Of a stretch of DNA of 64,000 bases, positions 1-7,329 are shown piece after piece. How positions within the stretch are numbered: the first letter of the stretch is position 1; every line of letters starts with the position of its first letter. The position numbers and the translations under genes are program-made. Source of the DNA: Oscillospiraceae bacterium (lineage in GTDB: Bacteria; Bacillota; Clostridia; Oscillospirales; Ruminococcaceae); the NCBI GenBank assembly GCA_029007985.1, contig JAQXIW010000017.1:1-64000 (forward strand), read 5' to 3'. The notes under the pieces are model-generated. The model saw only the letters and a program-made list of their open reading frames with translations. It searched no databases and was not told the origin of the DNA.

Positions 1-62
1 ATATTTAGTCAAAATATCAAATTATTCAAAGTACAATTCGGCGGTTTGCGACAGTGATTTTA

Positions 63-91
63 TTGACTTAAACCATAATAAAATGTATAAT
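63..91 (+). promoter_or_regulatory. Sigma-A promoter of the rubrerythrin fusion gene
   Basis: TTGACT, a 17-bp spacer and TATAAT (86-91). Transcription would begin near 98 and give a leader of about 90 nt. In that leader TTACCATA (105-112) can pair with TATGGTAA (166-173), and CCGTTT (152-157) can pair with AAACGG (173-178), which abuts the Shine-Dalgarno sequence. Confidence 0.75.
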
Positions 92-186
92 AAACAAAAG
101 AAAGTTACCATAGCACAACTATGCATTTACCGCACAAGTGCCCCGGGCAAACCGTTTCGGGAAATTATGGTAAAACGGAGGTAAAA

Positions 187-1368
187 ATGGACAAAAAAGC
201 AATGTACAAGCTCAGTTACGGCCTTTTCGTATTGACGGCAAAAGAGGGCGACAAGGACAACGGCTGTATCATCAACACGGCTATTCAGGCGGCGTCAACC
301 CCGAATCAGCTGAGCGTTTGCGTAAACAAGGCAAACTACACCCACGATATGATTATGAGAACGGGCGAATTTACCGTCTCGATACTCAGCAGAGAGGCGA
401 ATTTTGATTTGTTCAAACGCTTCGGTTTCCGGTCGGGCAAAGACACGGACAAATTTGCCGGCTACGAAAACTGCAAACGCGCGGCAAACGGCCTGTACTA
501 TATCACAGAGGGCACAAACGCCTACATTTCAGTAAAGGTGGGCAAGACAGAGGACTTGGGCTCGCATACAATGTTTGTGGGCGAGATAACCGATATGGAG
601 GTGCTCAGCCGGGCGCCGTCGGTGACATACGACTACTATTTAGAAAACATTAAACCGAAGCCGCAGCCGGTCGGCACGACTGACGACGGTCAAACTGTAT
701 GGCGCTGTTTGATTTGCGGATATGAATATGTGGGCGAAGAACTGCCTGAAGATTTCATCTGCCCGCTGTGTAAGCACCCGGCGTCCGATTTTGAAAAAAT
801 CACAAAAAAGCCGGAGAAAAGCGAGCCGTCGGTGAATAAATACGCAGGCACACAGACAGAAAAGAATCTGTGGGAAGCATTCGCAGGCGAATCACAGGCG
901 AGAAACAAATACACATATTTTGCGTCTGTTGCAAAAAAAGAGGGCTATGAACAGATGTCGGCTCTTTTCCTGAAGACAGCGGACAACGAAAAAGAACACG
1001 CAAAAATGTGGTTTAAGGAGCTGAAAGAGCTGGGAGACACACCGGCTAACCTTGCCGCCGCCGCAGAAGGCGAAAACTATGAGTGGACGGATATGTACGA
1101 CGGCTTTGCAAAGACGGCGGAAGAAGAGGGCTTCCCTGAGCTTGCCGCAAAATTCAGAGCCGTGGCCGCCATTGAAAAACACCACGAGGAAAGATACCGT
1201 GCGCTTTTGAAGAACATTGAAACGGCACAGGTATTTGAAAAGAGCGAAGTTAAAATCTGGGAATGTCGCAACTGCGGACATATCGTAGTGGGTACAAAGG
1301 CCCCTGAAGTCTGCCCGGTATGTGATCACCCGAAGGCATACTTTGAAGTAAACGCAGAAAATTATTGA
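187..1368 (+). CDS. Flavin reductase-rubredoxin-rubrerythrin fusion protein
   Basis: A 393-residue cytoplasmic redox protein with four modules. Residues 1-160 are a flavin reductase-like FMN-binding split barrel. Residues 172-204 are a rubredoxin with C174xxC177 and C192xxC195. Residues 225-345 are a rubrerythrin-type di-iron four-helix bundle with ligand-like motifs [16 protein letters not shown] and AAIEKHHEE. Residues 358-388 are a C-terminal rubredoxin-like knuckle with C360xxC363 and C376xxC379. The first two modules match high-molecular-weight rubredoxin (Hrb) of acetogens, and the last two match classical rubrerythrin, an H2O2 reductase. By inference one chain takes NAD(P)H electrons through FMN and iron to peroxide or O2. 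I chose the ATG at 187, behind ACGGAGGT, instead of the ORF-track start at 121, which has no ribosome binding site. The gene is monocistronic, between its own promoter and a terminator. Confidence 0.93.
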   Translation: MDKKAMYKLSYGLFVLTAKEGDKDNGCIINTAIQAASTPNQLSVCVNKANYTHDMIMRTGEFTVSILSREANFDLFKRFGFRSGKDTDKFAGYENCKRAANGLYYITEGTNAYISVKVGKTEDLGSHTMFVGEITDMEVLSRAPSVTYDYYLENIKPKPQPVGTTDDGQTVWRCLICGYEYVGEELPEDFICPLCKHPASDFEKITKKPEKSEPSVNKYAGTQTEKNLWEAFAGESQARNKYTYFASVAKKEGYEQMSALFLKTADNEKEHAKMWFKELKELGDTPANLAAAAEGENYEWTDMYDGFAKTAEEEGFPELAAKFRAVAAIEKHHEERYRALLKNIETAQVFEKSEVKIWECRNCGHIVVGTKAPEVCPVCDHPKAYFEVNAENY

Positions 1369-1417
1369 TTTCCGGGTTGATAATCAAAATATCAAACAAA
1401 CAAAGAAATAAGTATAA

Positions 1418-1456
1418 ACAATATCCCGTCGGCAAACCCGACGGGATATTGTACTG
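1418..1456 (+). terminator. Intrinsic terminator after the rubrerythrin fusion
   Basis: A 15-bp perfect stem (1418-1432 with 1438-1452) containing ATATCCCGTCGG and its complement around a 5-nt loop. The following tract is only mildly T-rich, so termination strength is uncertain. Confidence 0.75.
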
Positions 1457-1542
1457 TTTAATTATGTATATATTACTTTATGCCTGCTTTTTTTGCACAG
1501 AGTATGTTATCTCAGGGTAATGGACTTTGTCGTTATATTATG

Positions 1543-1571
1543 TTGAATAAAAGCAAAAAAAGTATTATAAT
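1543..1571 (+). promoter_or_regulatory. Sigma-A promoter of the glycan-precursor gene pair
   Basis: TTGAAT, a 17-bp spacer and TATAAT (1566-1571). The predicted start near 1578 lies 36 nt upstream of the chosen ATG at 1614. It leaves the alternative TTG at 1587 almost leaderless, which supports the downstream start. Confidence 0.75.
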
Positions 1572-1613
1572 ATTTAGAATAAATATTTGTTTATACGGGA
1601 GATTATATCCGTT

Positions 1614-3473
1614 ATGGATAAGTTGCTATCCAAGCATCGCAGATTTTTACTGTTTACGATTGACTTTGTCACAATAACCTTTGCATATCTTTTCACATGG
1701 ATGCTCATTTTGGGCAGAGCCGACATAAATTTGTATTACAGTCTTATGGTGTCAAGCACTTTTTTGTTTGTCGCCTGTTTTCTCATCGTTTACACGGCTC
1801 GGGGCATGTACGACAGTTTGTGGCGATATGCGGAGATTGTAGAATTTTCAAAATGCGTATATTCCAGCGTGGTTGCCGTCATCACATTTTTGGCAATCAG
1901 CCTGATAATATTTACCGACCGCCGCATACCGCTGTCGGTCTACGGGCTTTCCGCCGCCTTTGCGTCCACATTTACAATTTATGTCCGTTTGACATACAGA
2001 ATGGTCAGAAACACAAAAATCAACGCAATGGGCAAAAAACGACAGAGAGTATTGCTGGTGGGCGCCGGTGACGCCGCGTCCACTCTCATTCACGAGACGA
2101 GAAAAAATCGCGACCGGGAAATGAACATAATCTGCGCGGTCGACGACGACAAGGGCAAGCAGGGCAGGAGCATTATCGGCGTTGAAATATTGGGTACGAC
2201 TAACGACATTCCGCAGCTTGTCACCGAATGTCAAATTGACACAATCCTTATAGCCATACCTACTCTTGACGCCGAAAACAGAAAGAGAATAATTGATATT
2301 TGCTCGTCAACACAGGCAAATGTCAAAACCTTGCCGGACATCGTAAAAATTATCGCCGAGGGCGGCGATATTATGAGCCGTATCAGAGACATCAGGGTGG
2401 AGGATTTGCTGGGCAGAGACCCGGTCACCTTGCCGGACGAAGCCGCAAAGCTGGTAAAGGGCAAGACCATATTTGTCACCGGCGGCGGCGGCTCGATAGG
2501 CTCGGAGCTGTGCCGTCAGATTATGGCGATAGGTCCGAAAAAACTGGTGATAATAGATATTTACGAAAATTCCGCATATTCCGTACAGCAGGAGCTGATA
2601 AGAAAATACGGCAAAGATTTGCCGCTGGAAGTCCGCATCGCCTCGGTCAGAGACACAAAGAAAATGGATTCGCTTTTCTGTGAGTTCCGCCCGAATGTCG
2701 TTTTCCACGCCGCCGCACACAAGCATGTGCCGCTGATGGAGGACGCCCCGGAGGAAGCGGTGAAAAACAACGTTTTCGGCACATATAACTGCGCTCTCTG
2801 CGCCGAAAAATACGGGGCTGAAAAGTTCGTTCTCATTTCCACCGACAAAGCCGTAAACCCGACAAATGTGATGGGTACGACAAAGCGCATATGCGAAATG
2901 ATAATACAGAATATAGGTCAAAATTCAAAGGGCAACACCATATTCGTCGCCGTCAGATTCGGCAATGTATTGGGCTCAAACGGCTCGGTTTTACCGCTTT
3001 TCAAAGAGCAGCTCGCCGAGGGCGGCCCGCTGACCGTAACGCACAAGGATATAGTCAGATTCTTTATGACCATTCCGGAGGCCGTGTCTCTCGTTCTTGA
3101 GGCCGGCGCCATGGGCGAGCGCAACGGCGAGATATTCGTTTTGGATATGGGCAACCCGGTGAAAATTCTCACTCTGGCGGAAAACCTTATAAAAATGTCG
3201 GGGCTTGTGCCGTATAAAGATGTGGATATTGTGTTCACCGGTCTGCGCCCGGGCGAAAAGCTGTATGAAGAGCTTTTGCAGGACGAGGAGAGCGTGAGAA
3301 AAACCACAAACAGCAAAATTTTTATCGGCTCGCCTCTCAAAATGGATTCTGACAGATTCTTCAGCGATTTGCTGGAATTAAAGGCGATTGCCTATGAAAA
3401 CAACCAGGATAAACTGATGTCAAAATTACAGCAGATGGTACCTACATTCCATCACAACACATATTCATATTAA
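1614..3473 (+). CDS. Membrane nucleotide-sugar 4,6-dehydratase, WbpM/PglF/CapD type
   Basis: A 619-residue membrane protein. About four hydrophobic helices occupy residues 11-125. A Rossmann/CoA-binding-like module follows (VLLVGAGDAA, about 146-250), then a long-chain SDR domain with the NAD(P) motif VTGGGGSIG (288-296). The catalytic stretch LISTDKAVNPTNVMGTTK has Met420 where classical SDRs have Tyr, giving the Ser-Met-Lys triad of the large WbpM/PglF enzymes. The expected reaction is UDP-GlcNAc to UDP-4-keto-6-deoxy-GlcNAc, which feeds QuiNAc- or bacillosamine-type sugars; the exact substrate is inferred. I start at the ATG at 1614 behind CGGGAGA, not at the TTG at 1587. It is coupled to the phosphoglycosyl transferase six bases downstream. 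No aminotransferase, acetyltransferase or flippase lies nearby. Confidence 0.9.
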   Translation: MDKLLSKHRRFLLFTIDFVTITFAYLFTWMLILGRADINLYYSLMVSSTFLFVACFLIVYTARGMYDSLWRYAEIVEFSKCVYSSVVAVITFLAISLIIFTDRRIPLSVYGLSAAFASTFTIYVRLTYRMVRNTKINAMGKKRQRVLLVGAGDAASTLIHETRKNRDREMNIICAVDDDKGKQGRSIIGVEILGTTNDIPQLVTECQIDTILIAIPTLDAENRKRIIDICSSTQANVKTLPDIVKIIAEGGDIMSRIRDIRVEDLLGRDPVTLPDEAAKLVKGKTIFVTGGGGSIGSELCRQIMAIGPKKLVIIDIYENSAYSVQQELIRKYGKDLPLEVRIASVRDTKKMDSLFCEFRPNVVFHAAAHKHVPLMEDAPEEAVKNNVFGTYNCALCAEKYGAEKFVLISTDKAVNPTNVMGTTKRICEMIIQNIGQNSKGNTIFVAVRFGNVLGSNGSVLPLFKEQLAEGGPLTVTHKDIVRFFMTIPEAVSLVLEAGAMGERNGEIFVLDMGNPVKILTLAENLIKMSGLVPYKDVDIVFTGLRPGEKLYEELLQDEESVRKTTNSKIFIGSPLKMDSDRFFSDLLELKAIAYENNQDKLMSKLQQMVPTFHHNTYSY

Positions 3474-3479
3474 ACATTT

Positions 3480-4067
3480 ATGTATAAAAAGTATTTTAAG
3501 AGAATAATTGATATTATACTTTCCGGCGCCGCTCTAATTATTCTTTCACCGATTATGCTGCTGATTGCGATCATTATAAAGGCGGATTCAAAAGGGCCGG
3601 TGCTTTTCAAACAGAAAAGGGTGGCGAAGGATAAAGAGTATTTTCAGATACTTAAATTCCGCACAATGTACGCCGATGTGCCGAAGGACGTACCGACGCA
3701 TCTTTTGGCGGACCCGAACAGCAAAATAACAAAGGTCGGCAGATTTTTGAGAAAATCTTCTCTCGATGAATTGCCTCAAATATGGAATATTCTTGTGGGC
3801 GAAATGTCGGTGATAGGGCCGAGACCTGCTCTGTGGAACCAATACGATTTAATTGCCGAAAGGGACAAATACGGTGCCAACGACATAAGACCGGGCTTGA
3901 CCGGGCTGGCGCAGATAAACGGCAGAGACGAATTACCGATTGACATAAAGGCAAAATACGACGGCGATTACGCACAAAACATAACCTTTTTGGGCGATGT
4001 CAAAATATTTTTCGGCACGATTTTCGGCGTGCTGTCCGCAAAAGGCGTGAAAGAGGGCAAAGACTGA
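3480..4067 (+). CDS. Initiating phosphoglycosyl transferase (PglC/WcaJ-type sugar transferase)
   Basis: A 195-residue monotopic membrane enzyme close to the roughly 200-residue minimal PglC form. It has an N-terminal re-entrant hydrophobic segment (IIDIILSGAALIILSPIMLL), the KFRTM motif, and SSLDELPQ holding the Asp-Glu catalytic dyad. The signature GEMSVIGPRPAL and RPGLTGLAQ follow. The family moves a sugar-1-phosphate from a UDP-sugar to undecaprenyl phosphate, the first membrane step of capsule, O-glycan or glycoprotein synthesis. Its start is six bases after the dehydratase stop and has no clear Shine-Dalgarno sequence, so translation is probably coupled. The pair supplies sugar and acceptor loading, but elongating glycosyltransferases must be encoded elsewhere. 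Confidence 0.92.
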   Translation: MYKKYFKRIIDIILSGAALIILSPIMLLIAIIIKADSKGPVLFKQKRVAKDKEYFQILKFRTMYADVPKDVPTHLLADPNSKITKVGRFLRKSSLDELPQIWNILVGEMSVIGPRPALWNQYDLIAERDKYGANDIRPGLTGLAQINGRDELPIDIKAKYDGDYAQNITFLGDVKIFFGTIFGVLSAKGVKEGKD

Positions 4068-4106
4068 TTTTCTCTGTGTTTTAAGGCGGTTTTATTTCGC
4101 CTGCGC

Positions 4107-4135
4107 TTGAAATTGTAAAAGACTTATGTTAAAAT
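4107..4135 (+). promoter_or_regulatory. Sigma-A promoter of yebC
   Basis: TTGAAA, a 17-bp spacer and TAAAAT (4130-4135), giving a leader of about 43 nt before the yebC ATG. Confidence 0.75.
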
Positions 4136-4184
4136 TGTGTAGATAATTTACAATAATTCTATTTAATATATTCGGGAGATTTAT

Positions 4185-4934
4185 ATGTCAGGACATTCAA
4201 AATGGAGCACCATTAAAAGAAAAAAGGGCGCAAATGACGCCGCAAGAGCAAAAGTGTTTACAAAACTTTCCAGAGAGATTGCGGTAGCCGTCAAAGAGGG
4301 CGGCGGCGACCCTAACAACAACTCAAAGCTCAGAGACCTTCTCGCAAAAGGCAGAGCGGCTAATGTGCCTCAGGACAACCTTTTGAGAGCCATTAAAAAA
4401 GCCGGCGACGATGACAAGACAAACTATGAATCCAACGTATACGAGGGCTACGGCTGCGGCGGTATTGCCGTCATCGTGGAAACTCTCACAGACAATAAAA
4501 ACAGAACAGCGTCAAATGTCCGCCACTATTTTGACAAATTCGGCGGCAATCTCGGCTCTACCGGCTGTGTTTCATATATGTTTGAGACAAAGGGCGTAAT
4601 CGTAATCGAAAAAGACGAATACGAAACATACGACGAAGAAGAAATTATGATGAACTGCATGGAGGCCGGAGCAGACGATTTTTCAAATGAGGAAGATGTC
4701 ATCGAGGTCACATGCCGGGCTGCAGATGTATCGGCGGTTGCCGACGCTCTTGAAGGCATGGGCTACAAGCTCGCCCAGAGAGAAGCCGCACAGGTACCGA
4801 ACAACTACACAAAAATTGAAGACGAAGAATCGCTCAAAAAACTTGCTCTCTTGTTCAGCCATCTCGAAGAAGACGACGATGTTCAGAACTTCTACCACAA
4901 TCTTGAAAACGAAGAAGATTTACCGGAAGTTTAA
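4185..4934 (+). CDS. yebC: YebC/TACO1 family protein
   Basis: A 249-residue protein of normal family length. It opens with the hallmark MSGHSKWSTIKRKKGANDAAR and continues with FTKLSREI and the glycine-rich GGGDPNNN. YebC/PmpR proteins were described as DNA-binding regulators, and the TACO1/YebC group is now linked to ribosome-associated help with difficult peptide stretches; which role applies here cannot be read from sequence. The ATG at 4185 follows GGGAGAT. It has its own promoter and is followed by a hairpin, so it is probably monocistronic. The usual ruvC or dinB-type neighbours are absent. Confidence 0.95.
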   Translation: MSGHSKWSTIKRKKGANDAARAKVFTKLSREIAVAVKEGGGDPNNNSKLRDLLAKGRAANVPQDNLLRAIKKAGDDDKTNYESNVYEGYGCGGIAVIVETLTDNKNRTASNVRHYFDKFGGNLGSTGCVSYMFETKGVIVIEKDEYETYDEEEIMMNCMEAGADDFSNEEDVIEVTCRAADVSAVADALEGMGYKLAQREAAQVPNNYTKIEDEESLKKLALLFSHLEEDDDVQNFYHNLENEEDLPEV

Positions 4935-4950
4935 TACGATACTAAATAAC

Positions 4951-4985
4951 GGGCTTTGCATTTACGGAGTGCAGAGCCCTGTTTG
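4951..4985 (+). terminator. Terminator-like hairpin after yebC
   Basis: GGGCTTTGCA (4951-4960) pairs with TGCAGAGCCC (4970-4979) with one G-U pair and a 9-nt loop, followed by TGTTTG. The short T tract suggests partial read-through into the pseudokinase gene, for which I see no separate strong promoter. Confidence 0.55.
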
Positions 4986-4999
4986 ATAAAGGGGTTAAA

Positions 5000-6700
5000 A
5001 TGTCGGATAACATCTGTATTTTTTGTCACGGAATACTCGACGAAAACGGCGAGTGCTCACGATGCGGTTTTCCGCAGACGAGCCGGGCAAAACATTTGGT
5101 GGGCACGCTGGAATACGGCACGAGGCTCGGCGGCTACACCGTCGGCGACGTCGTCGCCATGGACGGCGAGAGCACATCCTATCTTTCCTACGATATAAAG
5201 AACAACCGCAGAGTAATAATCAAGGAATTTTTGCCGGTCTCTATGATAGGCGGCCGCGACGGAGATATGATATTGCCGCAGCGGGGCAAGGAAGTACTGT
5301 TCAAAAATCTGATGATGGATTTTGTCGACATTCATTCCGCCGTTGCAAAAGCCAACAGCCGCTCCGTTCAGGCGGTGTATGACATTATCACGGAAAACGG
5401 CACGGCATACGCTGTTTTGGAATACATAAAGGGCGAAACGCTGAAAGAAAACCTGATTAAAAGGGGCAAGCCATATTCTTTTCGAGAGGCCAGATGGCTT
5501 TTCAAAGACCTTTTCAATGCGGTGGAAATTCTCGAGGAGATGAACATCGCCCACGGCGGCATAAGCGACGAGACGGTTATGATAACTCTCGAGGGCGCGC
5601 TTGTGCTGACCGGTTTTGCCATTCGGGATTTGAGAGTGCGCAACGAGCACATAATGTACAAACTCTACGACGGATTTTCCGCCCCGGAGCAGTACGCCCA
5701 GAACAAATTTGCCGGAATGTATACCGATATTTACTCGGTTGGCGCCCTGTTTTTTAACGCCGTCACCGGCAAGCTGTTTTACCCGGGTGCATTTAACGAC
5801 GAAAATATCGCAGCCCTCTTCCCGAAACACGCCATTGAGGCAATTAAAAATGCAACCAAGACCGAACCGTCGGAGCGCACCGACAATATTTCGGATTTTG
5901 CCGACGGCCTCGACGGCAAAATAAAAGCCGCAAAGGCTGCGCCTCGGCGGGAATCGGGGGAGAAAATATCAAAAGTTAAGAGTTTTACCGAATCTTTTGA
6001 CAAAAGATACATACCGATTGTTGCCGTAGTGCTGATAGCCGTGCTGTTTGTAATTGCGATTTTCGGGATGACGGGGGATAAAGAGACAACATCCTATTCC
6101 GGCGACAGCACATCGGAAATAATTCGGACGGTTGAAACCGTAATTGTGCCGGATTTCCGCAACGCCGAATACGAAAAAGTTGTCGAAAACCCGATGTATT
6201 CGGAGGATTTTCAATTTTCTGTCAGCTATATTCATTCAAATGATGTTGCAGAGGGGCACATTGTTTCGCACACGCCGGAGGTCGGCACAAAGGTTGACAA
6301 GGGTACGGTTATTTATTTGACTGTTTCAAAGGGCGGAGAACTGCCGAAGGTCCCTGACGGTCTGGTGGGAATGGAAATTGCCCGGGCCGAGAGATATTTG
6401 GATTCTCTGGGCATAAGATACGCTCAGATTCAAGTCAAACAGACGGAAAAATATCCGTACAACACCGTTGCCGGCACGGACAAGGTGGCAGGTACCGAGA
6501 TAGACCCGGACAGAGATGTGCTATTGCTCTATGTTTCAGACAATACGCCGTTGGTCGTATCATCATCGTCTGCGTCCCGGGAAGAGCCGCCGCAGTCCTC
6601 TGAAGAGCCGCAGCCGCCTCGGTCATCGCGGGAACAAACACCGAGCGAGTCGACAGAAACCGAAAATTCGGCAGAAAATACCGACGGAAACGGCGAATAA
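5000..6700 (+). CDS. Zinc-ribbon pseudokinase with transmembrane helix and two PASTA domains
   Basis: A 566-residue membrane protein. The N-terminus has a zinc ribbon (C6xxC9 and C19xxC22). Residues 43-310 follow the Ser/Thr kinase fold: the beta-3 lysine is kept (VIIKEF, K75), and SAPEQY and the subdomain-IX Asp (TDIYSVG) are present. The catalytic loop reads HGGISDET where HRDxKxxN is expected, and the DFG site reads TGF. Catalytic Asp, Lys, Asn and Mg-binding Asp are therefore all replaced, so phosphotransfer is unlikely. A transmembrane helix spans about 337-356, followed by PASTA modules at about 380-444 and 448-514 and a Ser/Pro/Glu-rich tail. By analogy with PrkC the PASTA part faces the wall and may bind muropeptide, lipid II or peptidoglycan. 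A scaffold or allosteric role is inference. The active PASTA kinase of the window is at 60551. Confidence 0.88.
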   Translation: MSDNICIFCHGILDENGECSRCGFPQTSRAKHLVGTLEYGTRLGGYTVGDVVAMDGESTSYLSYDIKNNRRVIIKEFLPVSMIGGRDGDMILPQRGKEVLFKNLMMDFVDIHSAVAKANSRSVQAVYDIITENGTAYAVLEYIKGETLKENLIKRGKPYSFREARWLFKDLFNAVEILEEMNIAHGGISDETVMITLEGALVLTGFAIRDLRVRNEHIMYKLYDGFSAPEQYAQNKFAGMYTDIYSVGALFFNAVTGKLFYPGAFNDENIAALFPKHAIEAIKNATKTEPSERTDNISDFADGLDGKIKAAKAAPRRESGEKISKVKSFTESFDKRYIPIVAVVLIAVLFVIAIFGMTGDKETTSYSGDSTSEIIRTVETVIVPDFRNAEYEKVVENPMYSEDFQFSVSYIHSNDVAEGHIVSHTPEVGTKVDKGTVIYLTVSKGGELPKVPDGLVGMEIARAERYLDSLGIRYAQIQVKQTEKYPYNTVAGTDKVAGTEIDPDRDVLLLYVSDNTPLVVSSSSASREEPPQSSEEPQPPRSSREQTPSESTETENSAENTDGNGE

Positions 6701-6725
6701 ACCGATAATATTTTAACTAAACCGC

Positions 6726-6763
6726 AACTAAACTGTCCGTCGTGCAAACTAAACTGTCGGTCG
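6726..6763 (+). repeat. Two direct repeats upstream of the XRE regulator promoter
   Basis: AACTAAACTGTC occurs at 6726-6737 and again at 6747-6758, each followed by [C/G]GTCG. The period is 21 bp, two helical turns, and the array ends two bases before the -35 box. This arrangement suits an operator read by a regulator on one DNA face, possibly the XRE protein itself. Confidence 0.55.
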
Positions 6764-6764
6764 G

Positions 6765-6793
6765 TTGAGTATTTTTTGTTGAGAGCCTAAAAT
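6765..6793 (+). promoter_or_regulatory. Sigma-A promoter of the XRE regulator
   Basis: TTGAGT, a 17-bp spacer and TAAAAT (6788-6793). Transcription would start near 6800, downstream of the first ATG at 6792, which decides in favour of the start at 6828. Confidence 0.65.
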
Positions 6794-6827
6794 GAAACCA
6801 ACAAATCATTCACAAGGAGAACTCAAT

Positions 6828-7223
6828 ATGAAAAACACAATGGGACAAATAATCGCGGCAAAAAGAAAAGAACTCGGTATGACACAGCTTGAACTCGCTG
6901 AAAAAATGGGCGTGACCGACAAGGCGGTATCAAAGTGGGAGAGAGACCTCTCTTACCCGGATGTCAATTCTCTGCCGAAGCTGGCGGAAATTTTCGACAT
7001 GACGGTGGACGAGCTTATGCGGATTAAGTCGGAGACCGTTTCCGCCGCCGACAAACCGACGGTAAAAGAGATAATCTCTACGGTTATAAGAGCCGTGTGT
7101 CTGGCAATGGGCGTATCGGTTACAACACTGTCTTGCCTCGGCGTTATCGACGCGGAAAGAGCCGTAACGCTGTTGGGTATAGGCCTTGCCTGCGCCGGCA
7201 TAAGCCTTATGGAAAAAAGATAA
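6828..7223 (+). CDS. XRE-family DNA-binding protein with C-terminal membrane segments
   Basis: A 131-residue protein. Residues 1-65 are a Cro/C1-type helix-turn-helix with MTQLELAEKMGVTDKAVSKWE and LAEIFDMTVDEL. A short linker and two hydrophobic stretches follow (about 85-105 and 110-127), ending in EKR, so it may be membrane-tethered. This layout is common in small Firmicutes regulators, whose ligands are mostly unknown. The ATG at 6828 follows AAGGAG; the upstream in-frame ATG at 6792 lies inside the predicted -10 box. It stands alone, with direct repeats just upstream of its promoter that suggest autoregulation. The target genes are not evident. Confidence 0.88.
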   Translation: MKNTMGQIIAAKRKELGMTQLELAEKMGVTDKAVSKWERDLSYPDVNSLPKLAEIFDMTVDELMRIKSETVSAADKPTVKEIISTVIRAVCLAMGVSVTTLSCLGVIDAERAVTLLGIGLACAGISLMEKR

Positions 7224-7329
7224 AACGATGATAAATCAAAAAAGTCCGGAAGACACTCGGCAAAGCGAGCAGCCTTTCGGGCTTTTGTTGTATACGGTTT
7301 ATATATGGCTGACAGCCCATAGAGAATTG

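Noticed and set aside
121-186. Upstream in-frame ATG of the rubrerythrin fusion
   Set aside because: No ribosome binding site and the extra 22 residues are unlike the family; the ATG at 187 follows ACGGAGGT.
5057-5830. 257-codon minus-strand ORF inside the pseudokinase gene
   Set aside because: Antisense shadow produced by codon bias; the plus-strand protein has clear zinc-ribbon, kinase-fold and PASTA parts.
6792-6827. Upstream ATG of the XRE gene
   Set aside because: It overlaps the predicted -10 box; the ATG at 6828 has AAGGAG at good distance.
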